Source: Agrostemma githago
Taxonomy: Eukaryota; Streptophyta; Magnoliopsida; Caryophyllales; Caryophyllaceae
Length of the DNA stretch: 64,000 nucleotides
NCBI GenBank assembly: GCA_958450325.1
Contig: OY288253.1
Span: forward strand, 65,527,612-65,591,611
Direction of reading: 5' to 3'
Shown: one piece after another, positions 45,795 through 55,973 of the stretch
How the letters are laid out: each line of letters starts with the position of its first letter
Position numbering within the stretch: position 1 is the stretch's first letter
The notes under the pieces: generated by a model
Database searches by the model: none
What the model saw: the letters and a program-made list of their open reading frames with translations, nothing else
Told to the model about the DNA's origin: nothing
Position numbers and translations under genes: made by a program

Positions 45795-46950
45795 ACAAGA
45801 ATGTAGGCAGTTTTCACTTTTACTAGAGTAAAAAGGCGGAGGACGATCAGAAATGTCGACGGCTCCGACCACCCCAATGTCAAAAAGAATTTTAAGAGAA
45901 ATGAGAGGATACAGATTTATACTCGTTGCCTGTTCACACTCGCGTCTTTCACACACAAATGAGCAGGGGGCAATAGGGGGAGGCCCCCCTGTTGCCAAAA
46001 TTGGGTAAAATGAACCCCCCAACGCAAATCAGAAGCTACCCTGCTTACCCCTGGGCAAGCAGGGGGCAGGCCCCCTGGACTTTGAACGAAAAGCCAGGGA
46101 CAGGCCAGGCTAACAAGGACTGGGGGCAGGCCTCCCAACCTTGTATAAAAAACACAAGAGCCACCCTGCTCACCTCTGGGCAAGCAGGGGGCAGGCCCCC
46201 TGGACTTTGAACGAAAAGCCAGGGACAGGCCAGGCTAACAAGGATTGGGGGCAGGCCCCCCAACCTTGTACAAAAAATACAAAGAGCCACCCTGCTCACC
46301 TCTGGGCAGGCAGGGGGCAGGCCCCCTGGACTTTGAACAAAAGCCAGGGACATGCCAGACTAACAAGGACTGGGGGCAGGCCCCCCAACCTTGTATAAAA
46401 AACGCAAAAGCCACTCTGCTTACCTCTGGGCAGGCAGAGGGCGGGCCCCCTGGACTTTGAACAAAAGCCAGGGATAGGCCAGACTAACAAGGACTGGGGG
46501 CAGGCCCCCCAACCTTGTATAAAAAACACAAGAGCCACCCTGCTTACCTCCAGGCAGGCAGGGGGCAGGCCCCCTGGACTTTGAACGAAAAGCCAGGGAC
46601 AGGCCAGGCTAACAAGGACTGGGGGCAGGCCCCCCAGCCTTGTATAAAAAACACAGGAGCCACCCTGCTTACCTCCAGGCAGGCAGGGGGCAGGCCCCCT
46701 GGACTTTGAACAAAAGCCAGGGGCAGGCTATAACAGGCGCGATCAAACAGACGAGAAAAGGATCCCTAAAATCTTAAAAACAGTTATGCCATAGAAAGCC
46801 AAAAGAGATATCCCACAAACAAAACCCATGAAGGGTGGAAAGGTCTTTACAAAGTTAAAGAAAAAACCGAGTAGCAAAAATTACAGAAAAACCATGAACA
46901 CTGGTTCAGCACAAGAGAATAAAAAAGCTTTTCACAAAGGAGAAGGGGCG
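45795..46950 (+). other. Non-coding region after pol, largely tandem repeats
   Basis: A short spacer (45795-46028) is followed by 5-6 copies of a 125-bp repeat and about 200 bp before the end of the antisense ORF. Open frames rich in PGL/QAG are repeat translations. Confidence 0.8.
46029..46735 (+). repeat. 124-126-bp tandem repeat, about 5.5 copies
   Basis: Units contain GGGGGCAGGCCCCCTGGACT, AAGCCAGGGACAGGCCAGGC and CCAACCTTGTATAAAAAACA. Equivalent points fall at 46051, 46176, 46302, 46426, 46550 and 46675. The motif GGGGGCAGGCCCCC is a palindrome around a short core and occurs twice per unit. Confidence 0.95.
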
Positions 46951-49295
46951 TCACGCAGCATCCTGGCGAGCATTGGCGTCTGCTTCAGGCTGCCTGGTCA
47001 CCCGGGCTTCGTCCTTGGCGGAATAAAGGCTCCGCAAAGCGTCCTCGTCAAAAGTAGGGAACATCTCCCCTATCACCTCCATAACCAATTCCAGAGAGGA
47101 ATTGGCGCCGCTCACGAAGCTGGCACCCACCGCTTCTTCAGTCTCCGCAGCCAGGGTCTCTTTTTCTTTCATCCATTCCCCCTTGGCCTGGTCAAAAGCC
47201 GACTTTGCCTGCGACAGCTGCTCCTCCAGGACAGTCACTCTCCCCTTCAAATGCCCCATCTCGGCCAAAGATATGTTAGCACGATCCAACGATTGCCGGC
47301 TCTCCTTCAGTTCGGCCTCTAACTTGGAAACCTCCTTCACAACCATTTCCCCCTGCAGCCTCCAGCGATCAGCCTGCTTCTTGGCCTCTTCCAACTCCCC
47401 CTCTTGCCTTGTCATTTTGTCTTTCAAGGAGCTTATCAGGGAGACGTCCCTCTCTATCATGGCCAGGCGGTCGGGAGGAGGAGCCCCAGGGATAACTGTT
47501 AGCTCCTCATCACTCAGGCGGCTGAGAGCCGCCAGTTCCGCAGATGCCAACATGACCTTGGAGGTATGCTGGATATATTGAAGCACTTGATGAGAGGTGG
47601 AAGTTACCATCTTTGTAAGGCGGTCGGCCAAAACAGCCCCGGAGTCAGAAAGCAGGCCCGATACATCTACACTATCACCAGCCGTGTAGTGGAACTCCAC
47701 GTTTTCCTCTGGGAAGGGAATACTAGAGGGCTCACGTGCAGGGCGTTTCGCCTCAGGGGTGGAGACATCCGCCTCCAGGTCCACCACGTCGGCACTAGGA
47801 GGCTCCCTCTCCCTTTTCCTCCTCGCTTCCAAGGGAACACTCTCCCCAGTCCCCTCCGAATCTCCAGGCTGCGTTCCCTGCGAGATCCGAGGGCCAGCTG
47901 AAGAAGCACCCTGTTTTTGGCCAGGGGAAGGAGTAGCCCCTGAGGTAACCTCCGCTTCCCCCTCATGAATACTGGGAGTAGGAGTCGCCGGCTTCGACGA
48001 AGGCAGCCGGGGGGGGGGAGTGGCAATCTTCGACCTGCGGCGAAGTCTTTCACAAGCTTCATCAGGGCCTTACTTCCTTTTCTAAAATTTGGTGGAAGAG
48101 AAGGACGCTTTGAAAGAACGTGCAATTCCTCGCTCAAGCCTAACCTTCTGACCTGCTTCTTGGTCCAGGTCCAAGAGTAGGAATCTGCAGGAAAGGAAAG
48201 GCGGTCATTTAAAAAACAGGGAGAAATAAAATCCCTGGAAAATCGTGACAACAAGAAAACCCTAGAACTACCTTCAAGGCCACAAATCAGGCCCATGGGA
48301 AGCAGGTACTCGTCTGTCGTGATGAGCTCCGCGTGAGGGAGCCAGAAAACAGGGCAAAAGTTCCCATGTTTATCCGTCACGATCTCAAACTTTTTTATCA
48401 AAATCTTCTCCTTATCGCTCAGCCTGACTTCCAGAGCCTTCCCCCCAACACGAGGATGATACTCCTCACGCGTCTCCATGCGGGTATGGACATGATTCCT
48501 AAAATGTCTAGGAATTTTTCACCCCGACGCACTATGGACATATATGAAATTGTTTTTCCAGTCCTTGAGACTGCTCATGGCCGGCCAGACCAAGGCGTAC
48601 TTTTTCTGTCTCAGCAGAGACCAATAACCAGGGGAGCCATCCCCCCCAGATGAAGACACCATTTGGAGGCCAACCATAAAGCGAAGGGCGTCAATGTAAG
48701 GCCCCTCGCCATGGAACAGGCAGGTCCAAGTGTAGGCCACTAATGCCCTAATGGCCGTTGCAGTTAACTGAGCGATGGCGACGTTCATCCTCCTGAAAGT
48801 TTCTTCCAGGAAGGGATGCAACGGGAATCGCAGGCCGAATTCTAGGGCCTTATGGAAGACGGCTACACACCCTTCTGGGGGACAGCATACTGTGTCTTTT
48901 TCCCCAGGGATCACCACTGTGTACCCCTCCCCAAAATTATAAAACTGCTCGATGGCCTCAGCCGCGTTACATTCCAAGATCAGGTCCCTATTCTTAGCCT
49001 CGGGATAGGTCTGTAAGGGAATCACGTATTTTTCTTTGTCCAGAAAATAGGTCCTCCCTCTCTCCCTGCGGATGAGAGGACCGGCCACCCTGGCAGGATC
49101 CACCTCCAGGGCTTCGTCATCAGAATCAATCACATCGAAGGGAGCTGGGTCGGGTGACTCAGCACCCTCTCCCCTGTGATCGTCTTCCTCCCTGGGGCCA
49201 ACCCCGGAGGAAGAAGCAACGTCACGACGACCACCGTCGCCGCCGCCAGTTCTTCCGAGCAAAGAATCAAAGGAAAGGGGGTGGGCTCGCGACAT
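46951..49295 (-). pseudogene. Antisense ORF of the Tat element (putative gypsy-type transposase/PMD-like family)
   Basis: A long antisense reading region of the kind known from Grande, Retand and RIRE2; its function is unknown. It starts MSRAHPLSFDSLLG at 49295. A conserved globular part follows, with HPFLEETFRRMNVAIAQLTA and LKDWKNNFIYVHSASG, then a TGA at 48519-48521 in the same frame, then IPRHFRNHVHT and METREEYHPRVGGK. A possible intron (about 48271 to 48190, GT-AG, GTAGTT...CCTGCAG) would join GLE to DSYSWTWTKKQ. A run of ten G (48009-48018, plus strand) shifts the frame. The last 293 codons (from 47832) form a Ser/Pro-rich linker and a long coiled coil (KLEAELKESRQSLDRAN, VTVLEEQLSQAKSAFDQAKG) ending at 46951. 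Intact relatives would encode about 750 residues. Confidence 0.8.
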
Positions 49296-49502
49296 TTAGG
49301 CTATAGAAGGGAAGAAAAGAAGCGAAAGATTCGAAAAGTTCTGACCTAAAAAAAACGCCGGTGAAGTTGTCAGAGACGGCGACAAGAAGTGATCCTTGCT
49401 CCTCAAAGAAAAAACGCTCGGTCAATGAAGGAGATTCAAGAAGTGTTATGGGGAGTAAAGGTATCAAGAAGAGTAAAAGAAGAGAATGAAGGGGGAGAAG
49501 GG

Positions 49503-49512
49503 TTTATATAAA
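49503..49512 (-). promoter_or_regulatory. Candidate TATA box for the antisense ORF
   Basis: TTTATATAAA, readable on both strands, lies about 210 bp upstream of the antisense start at 49295. It is positioned for an independent antisense transcript. Confidence 0.45.
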
Positions 49513-49843
49513 AGCCCAAGGAAGCTCGAAAGGCGGAACCCCTGACAAAACCTTCGAGGACCATCCACGTGTCACATACTGAACACCAACTACTCACCTT
49601 TTTCAAGAAGAGCCTCGGTAAACAGAAACGTCAGAGAGAAAGGTCAATCAACGACCTCATTCAAAAAAAAATAAAAATAAAATAAAATAAAATAAAAATA
49701 AAATAGTAACATAATAAACTCATATTAAAAATTCAAATACGCAAAATATTCATTTCATTGAAAACCCCGCAAGGGAAAGATACATCGTGGGACGGGCATG
49801 AAAGAAAATTACATAAGGCCTAAAAGTTCCAGCCTGACAAAAA

Positions 49844-50491
49844 TCAAAAGCCCTGCCGCGCAGGCCTAGTCATCCCCCAAATCCGGGGAATAATCCCCAG
49901 GGCTGCCTGGGCTCCCGAGAGCCGAACCCCAGTCCCAACTTGGGGAACCCTGAAAGGGGTCATTTGAACCCCGTCTTCGTCCCTGTCGCTCAGGCAGCCA
50001 AGACCTTCGCTGTCGTCAGAGTCATGGCTGCTGTCTTCCCAGTCCCTTCCAAAAGGGACAGCTCGGGATTCGTCGCAAGTGCGACAGCCTGTCTTCTTTA
50101 CAGGCGAAGAAGGACCCGACTCCAGGGAGGAATCGGTGTCAGAGTTGAGGCCGAATTGTTCAGGGTGCAGCCATGGAAAACACTCATGACACCCCCTATC
50201 ATAACAGCCCCCTCCCTGGGAGCAACGCCTAAACCTAGGCGCAGCAGGAGGAGAGGACCTCCTAGGGCGTTTGCCCATCCTAATGGAGGCCTTCCGACCC
50301 CTCCGGCGAAGGCGAAGCCGTGGACAGCGACTCCGGCGAACAACTAAATAAGCGGTCCGTGCATATCTGAGCCTCCAAAATCCTCTGAAGATGAAGGAAA
50401 CATGTTTGACCCCGCGGCGAACTACACTTTTCTTGATCCAAGTCATGTTTAAAATGAAGAAAATGGAAAGATTGAAGGTGGGATGAAGCAC
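49844..50491 (-). CDS. Second antisense ORF, Cys-containing, acidic C-terminus, unknown function
   Basis: A 215-codon minus-strand frame between the first antisense ORF and the 3' LTR. The first ATG (50491) is very close to the presumed transcription start; ATG at 50446 (MTWIKKSVVRRG) or 50278 (MGKRPRRSSPP) are alternatives. The N-terminal half is very basic (RRSRCPRLRLRRRGRKASIR). The middle holds a cysteine cluster CSQGGGCYDRGCHECFPWLH (CX5CX3CX2C), then GCRTCDE. The second half is Asp/Ser-rich (DWEDSSHDSDDSEGLG). I recognise no family. It could be a nuclear or nucleic-acid-binding accessory protein, which is inference only. No stop or frameshift interrupts it, unlike its neighbour. Confidence 0.5.
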   Translation of the reverse strand: MLHPTFNLSIFFILNMTWIKKSVVRRGVKHVSFIFRGFWRLRYARTAYLVVRRSRCPRLRLRRRGRKASIRMGKRPRRSSPPAAPRFRRCSQGGGCYDRGCHECFPWLHPEQFGLNSDTDSSLESGPSSPVKKTGCRTCDESRAVPFGRDWEDSSHDSDDSEGLGCLSDRDEDGVQMTPFRVPQVGTGVRLSGAQAALGIIPRIWGMTRPARQGF

Positions 50492-50512
50492 AAATGATCA
50501 AGGAAGCTAAGG

Positions 50513-50520
50513 ATTTTATA
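50513..50520 (-). promoter_or_regulatory. Candidate TATA box for the second antisense ORF
   Basis: On the minus strand the text reads CCTTGGTATAAAATCCTTAG, putting transcription start near 50488 and leaving about 42 nt before ATG 50446. Confidence 0.45.
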
Positions 50521-50798
50521 CCAAGGAAAACACCGCATTAATGAACGCTCCAACCACCCTGGGAGGAGAGCCACCAATCATGAACTCTTCACGGTTCCCC
50601 AAAATCCGCCCAGAAGAAAAGGGCAATCATTACAAAAGTGCTCTTGCCTCTTTGCATTCCTGACAGGAGCAGTACAAAGTTCCATTGGGAAGGTGCGAAG
50701 CATTAAATGCTGCAACAGACATGGAAGTCAACCCCCCTCCAAGCAAGAGTCGCCAGGAGAGGAGAAGTCTCACTTCCCTCCTACTGACGAGGGCCAAT

Positions 50799-51476
50799 TG
50801 ATTGGGGTGGGCCGCCTGTCAATCAACTGCCTGCTATGCAGGCCCCGAGATGGTTCCTGTCGGGGAGTCGAAAGACTAGTCCCCAGCAAGGACCTGGAAC
50901 AAAGCATGAAACGCTAAAGGTTGGCCGTCAGCTGCCGAGAGCACGGGCCAACCCAGCCTGTCGGAGCTTGGAAGCCCCCTGCCTGGAGACTGTCTGCCCT
51001 GGGAAAATCCCTGGCCGGCAGGGTCAGGACCCCCAGGGGCCCTCTCGTCATTTTGCCTAAGGTAAATTGGGAATGGATGGATGAGAAGCCGCCACTTGTC
51101 ACTTCTCTATCCAACCATTCCTCTTTCTCTTCTCTCTCTTGTGGGAAGGTATAAATACCTCCCCATTTCCCACATGAGAGGGGTTGGATTTTCTCTCTCT
51201 AGACTCTTACTCCTAAAACGCCACCTAGTTCCTCACGAGCTAGGTTCGTAAAGGCATTTCACGGACTGACTTAGGCATCGGAGAGGGTTTCCTCGGACAA
51301 CCTCCGAGGCCCTGTGCGTTCATTGTGCAGGGAGCAGGCCGTTTCCGCCGGGAAGGTCCGACTCAAGGAGTGAGGGGAAGGGGAGACCAAGAGAATCAGA
51401 CGATCAGTTGTTCATCATTAATTCAATTACACTACCCGGATCCTAGGCCGGGTAAATTGTTTCCGTTACCGGAACA
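50799..51476 (+). repeat. 3' LTR (678 bp)
   Basis: Collinear with 39301-39978. The only difference I see is GAGATGG here against GAGACGG in the 5' copy. Confidence 0.95.
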
Positions 51477-51481
51477 CCTTG

Positions 51482-52166
51482 CATCGTATCATATTTACAT
51501 CGTCTAATCTATTTACACTCTGCTATTATCGTGATTGTCGTTTGTTGTATTATATTTCCGGGTGGTATGCCGCTCGCATGTTTTAATCTTTTCTTTCGCG
51601 CTTTTATTTCATTGTTTGTTTTATTGTACTAAAACAAACCTCACATGCTAAAATAAATCCGAACTAATACAAAGATGCATTTAACGACGTAGATCAAATA
51701 TATTTCACATGTTTAGTCAAAAACATTGTTTGCATAACATTCAACCGTCAAACTAACACGCGTACACAAAAAACGAACGATATCTAAGTAGAGGCCGCTA
51801 AGTGCGGGCGGGGTTGGGTGTTCTTTGTGAACATCCCAACACGTACTCTCACCCCTTACTCAGAACCATGGTTTCCGGATGTCCGAAACCGTTGGCACAC
51901 GAGAGTCATTCAATACACGGTAACCGATAATGTCGATATCGGTATCGCAATGCAAAGGGACGAACCCCATAAACTCTGAAATCGAAATGTGCCGTACTCT
52001 ATGCACGGCCCATCAAGATATAGAGTGGGTTCGAATGGGCCCGAACTCCCACAAAGTTCGGTGGCGACTCCATTTAGATTTAAATTTCAATCCTAGATCC
52101 ATCTCATATGAGATTCATTCGCCTTCCCAAACCCGCGCGTGGCCGCGTCGGGGTGGACCTACGTTA
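51482..52166 (+). repeat. 3' LTR of the gag-only Tat element, second part
   Basis: It continues the 5' LTR text from CATCGTATCATATTTACATC to GGTGGACCTACGTTA and lacks the terminal TGTCCACA. The adjoining copia sequence starts at 52167. Confidence 0.9.
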
Positions 52167-52297
52167 AAACATTGTATCTCATATCATTGATTATACTTCG
52201 ACATATATAGTAGCAATACAAGTTACATGGGCCTGTAGCAACAAGGCCCTGTAACCAAACCCAAAGATCCTAATATACGTAATAGCTTAATACCCCT

Positions 52298-53874
52298 TCA
52301 AATTGGAGCGTGGGAATTCACCGTGCCCAACTTGCTCAATAAAGATTGAAACTGATCGACTCCCAAAACTTTGGTAAAAATGTCCGCCAACTGTTCATTA
52401 GTAGGAACATGAGACGTAGATATAAGACCATCCTGAAGAGCATCACGCACGAAATGACAATCAATTTCAATATGTTTGGTGCGTTCATGAAACATCGGAT
52501 TCTGGGTAATATATAAGGCCGACTTATTATCACAATATAATGGTGCCGGGGAGTCATGAACAACGCCCAAACTAAGAAGAAGACCGATCAACCATTTTAT
52601 TTCACAAGTGAGGACAACCATGACACGATACTCGGCCTCAATGGAGGAACGAGACACAGTTGGTTGTTTTTTAGATTTCCATGAAATAGGGGAACCACCA
52701 AGAACACGATCCAACCCGTAGTAGACCGACGGGTTAGAGGGCAAGAGGCATGATCAGAGTCACACCACCCCGACAAAAGTAAATCTCCATCAGACCGTAA
52801 GTGAATACCTTGTCCCGGAGTGCCTTTAAGATACCGAACTACTCGTAGAGCCGCATTCCAATGGTCTTGACGCGACTCATGCATGAACTGAGATAGAATG
52901 TGAACAGAATATGACAAATCGGAACGCGTGACGACCATATAAAGAAGACGACCAACGAGTCTACGGTATGGCTTAGGATCAACGAGAACCGCACTCTCGG
53001 ACCTAGCTAAGGAGTGCCCCTGTGCCATGGGAGTATCAGCAGGTTTACTACCCAAGAGTCCCGTGTCAGATATAATGTCCAGAGCATATTTTTGTTGGCA
53101 CAAAAATATTCCAGACGTGTTACGAGCCACCTCGAGGCCGAGACAGTACTTGAGTATCCCGAGGTCTTTCATATGAAAGCACGAATTGAGATACTCTTTA
53201 AAACTTGACAATACCGTGTCATTATTGGCTGAGAGGATCAAATCATCGACATAAATAAGGATATTTAAACGGAATGAGTCTTTCACATAAGTAAATAGGG
53301 AGTAGTCCGAGTAAGATTGAACAAAACCATATACTCCCTCCGTTCCAATGAATTGTTTGCCTTTTGTTTTGGCACCAAGGGTAAGGGATCCAATGAGGGA
53401 GCGACATGTGGAGAAAAACTCATGAGAAGGGTCAAATTGCATATAAAAAATATTCCTAAAATAGAAAGGCAAACAATTCACTGGACGCCCCAATATGGAA
53501 TAGGCAAACAATTCATTGGAACGGAGGGAGTATAAGCAAGGCCTCTTGAAGCTTGGCGAACCAACACCTTGGCGCTTGTTTAAGGCCATACAATGCTTTT
53601 CGCAAACGACAGACCATACCCGGAATTGCAGGAGTGAATCTCGGAGGAAAGGTCATATAGGTCTCTTGCTTTAATTCCCCATGAAGAAAGGCGTTGTGTT
53701 CGTCCATCTGATGAAGCGACCAATTCTGACGTACAACCACAGCGAGGAAAGTTCGGACCGTCGTCATTTTAACCACCGGGGTAAACGTTTCGTCATAATC
53801 TACTCCCTCTATCTGATGGTTACCAAATACCACCAAACGTGCCTTCAATCGTTCAACCGTTGAGTCTGAATTTT
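52298..53874 (-). pseudogene. Copia pol remnant (reverse transcriptase and RNase H)
   Basis: Reading on the minus strand from 53874: VERLKARLVVFGNHQIEGVD, YDETFTPVVKMTTVRTFLAV, MDEHNAFLHGEL and ALYGLKQAPRCWFAKLQEAL. It is interrupted by the MITE (53530-53334) and resumes with YGFVQSYSDYSLFTYV, YVDDLILSAN (catalytic Asp pair), PYRRLVGRLLYMVVTRSDLS and GWCDSDHA. The RNase H domain has SRSSIEAEYRVM and HERTKHIEIDCHFVRD. A small frameshift near 52690-52740 separates STTGW from GGSPISWKSKK. No integrase or gag remains, so it is non-functional. Confidence 0.9.
53334..53530. mobile_element. Stowaway-type MITE, 197 bp, inside copia pol
   Basis: CTCCCTCCGTTCC ends with TA flanks; same family and same length as 4379-4575 but in the opposite orientation. 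It separates two parts of the reverse transcriptase between LQEAL and YGFVQ. Confidence 0.93.
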
Positions 53875-55586
53875 TGATGCGCGCTGTCGCTGACGCGCAT
53901 GCAACCAATATTTTTAGTCCCAACTAGCTACTGTGCAGTAGTGGTAAGTCAGGGTCGAACCACAGGGAGGCGGACAAGGGTAGTCGGTCAAGTCTAGTGT
54001 TAATTGTGATTGGGGTCGAGAATGGAGATTTTGGGGACGAAATAACTAAACTAATGCAAGCGAATTAAAAAACTAAAACGAGAAACAATGATGAAAAAGG
54101 CATTAGGGAGAGTCGAGGAGTCGGAATTTAAGATTAGGGAAAAAGAATTATCACAAGATGAATAAGGGAGGTGCCACCTTTCGGTTTTCCTACCAACCTA
54201 GCCTAAACCCGCTTTCGCGACGAATATACTAAAGTCTCAAGCCGAGATTACCCGAACCCCGAGTTTCTCCATATCGGTTCATGTGAGTCAAGCTAACCTA
54301 GGTGATCAAGCTAAGTTGATCGGACACAACAATCTCATGCGAGACATATCACCCTCAAATGCAATAGTCCTTACAAAATGAAACCCGACCCTAATCTAGA
54401 ATTCCTTCTCCCCTAGCCCCCAACTAAAATCTACTCACTACCCATACAAAACATAATAAAACAAATAAAAATGAGGCTAAGAGAAAAGCTAAACATGCTT
54501 GAACTAGAGGAAAGATAATTAATCTTAAACAATAAAGGAAACTACACTAACAAAACAACAATAAGGAAGAGAAGAAACAACAAGGCAAAACAAAGGAGAC
54601 CCAAATGCTAGAGATAAAAATAATGGAAACAAACAAAGAAGAGAGAAAAACAAGGAATTACTAATTAAACAACACAAACATGAAGATGACAAGACAAACA
54701 ATGGATTAAAAGACAAATAAAAAGGAAACTAATTAATAGAGAAAGTGGGAAGAAAGAAACTACCAACTATGAGGAAAACTTAAAAGAAGAAAAAGAAGAT
54801 TAACATAAAAGATGAAGCTTCAAGAATAATACAAGGATCTTGTCCCCAAACCCTTGCAAAATCCTTAAATCTTCAAAATAAAACTCAAATCTTCAACAAA
54901 GATGGAAGCTTGATTGTAGAAATATAGAGTAGAATTAAGCTAAACTAAGAAAGCTTTCTATATCAATGAAGTTTTTCTATGTAAACTACTACTACTACTA
55001 CTACTACTACTATGAAGATCTACTAAAACTACCTAACCTAAGAGGCACACTTAAGGCACAAAATGAAATGAAAACCTAAGGTTACTATATATACTAAACC
55101 TTAACGGGTCACACAAACTTAAGGCCCAAATCCAATTCTTCTTCCTTTCATTAGACTTTCACCCTATGCATCTTCACATGACAAAACTTCACCCCGCGAT
55201 TATTGGCATTCACGAGCTAATACCGCCGGGTAAAACTTCACCCGGTGGACTTTCTCCTGAAATGCAATTTGACGCTTCNNNNNNNNNNNNNNNNNNNNNN
55301 NNNNNNNNNNNNNNNNNNNNNNNNNNNNNNNNNNNNNNNNNNNNNNNNNNNNNNNNNNNNNNNNNNNNNNNNNNNNNNNNNNNNNNNNNNNNNNNNNNNN
55401 NNNNNNNNNNNNNNNNNNNNNNNNNNNNNNNNNNNNNNNNNNNNNNNNNNNNNNNNNNNNNNNNNNNNNNNNNNNNNNAATGCGAGAAATAATCAAAATA
55501 GGGCAATAATCGCTCTAAATCCTCGCAAAACGGAGCAAAAATGGGTCTAAACGGAGGAAAAAACGGTCCAAATTTGACACACAACA
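53875..55586 (-). repeat. 3' LTR of the Athila-like element, with an assembly gap
   Basis: The minus-strand text begins TGTTGTGTGTCAAATTTGGA at 55586 and ends GCGCGCATCA at 53875, abutting copia sequence. It aligns with the 2,000-bp solo LTR in opposite orientation. It includes a (TAC)n-like run near 54988-55011. Confidence 0.88.
55279..55478. other. Assembly gap of 200 N
   Basis: Exactly 200 N. By comparison with the solo LTR (flanks near 56085 and 56449) about 365 bp should be here, so the gap size is nominal. Confidence 0.95.
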
Positions 55587-55973
55587 ATTCCCCCACACTA
55601 AATTGTTGCTCGTCCTCGAGCAAAGACCCGAAAAGAAATCAACTACTACTACTAAGCTAGACTATGCTAAGCCAATACGGGGCAATTAACGAGTCCGCTC
55701 CGTCCCTTCAACTCACATCGAGATACCTATGAGGTAGAATAGCTCCATGCAAGGCAAGTCGGGTCTTGCTCAAAATTGGGGATTCGACTAACACACACAC
55801 AAACACATAAAACAAAGAAGACACACAAAAAGATAGACGCATCCAAAGAGAAAATAAATCACCGAATCCCTCATCGAAACGGCGGAGAAAGCACCGATTT
55901 TAAAATTAAGACAAGCGAAAACACTACCAAGTTAGTCACCCAAATTGTTATCGACAAAATCCTAATAGGATGA

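Larger units (their letters stand above)
39301..51476 (+). mobile_element. Young, nearly intact Retand-like (Tat lineage) LTR retrotransposon
   Basis: The 12.18-kb element has LTRs 39301-39978 and 50799-51476 of identical length (678 bp) with one visible difference. Flanking 5-mers are CCATG (39296-39300) and CCTTG (51477-51481), a target duplication with one mismatch. Order: 5' LTR, primer site, gag-pol frame 40068-45794, tandem repeats, antisense ORFs 49295-46951 and 50491-49844, 3' LTR. Two RNase H regions and the antisense ORFs mark the Tat lineage. It sits in the 3' LTR of the gag-only element. Confidence 0.95.
29173..52166 (+). mobile_element. Gag-only Ogre/Tat-type LTR retrotransposon, interrupted by a nested element
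   Basis: 5' LTR 29173-32001; primer site 32005-32022; gag ORF 33835-34689; about 2.8 kb of non-coding sequence; G-rich tract CAGAGTGGGGGCTC; 3' LTR from 37510. The 3' LTR is cut at 39300 by the element 39301-51476 and resumes at 51482-52166, where its last 8 bp are missing beside a copia fragment. No protease, reverse transcriptase, RNase H or integrase was found, so the element is non-autonomous (TR-GAG type). The LTRs have diverged by substitutions and small indels, so it is much older than the nested element. Confidence 0.88.
52167..53874 (-). mobile_element. Truncated Ty1/copia retrotransposon
   Basis: Minus strand, from reverse transcriptase to a 3' LTR fragment of about 130 bp (52298-52167, after the polypurine-like CAATTTGAAGGGG). 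The 5' two-thirds of the element is missing; the sequence stops at the Athila-like LTR boundary at 53875. A Stowaway MITE lies inside. Confidence 0.9.

Noticed and set aside
46045..46709. Proline/glycine-rich repetitive open frames on both strands
   Set aside because: They are translations of the 125-bp tandem repeat.
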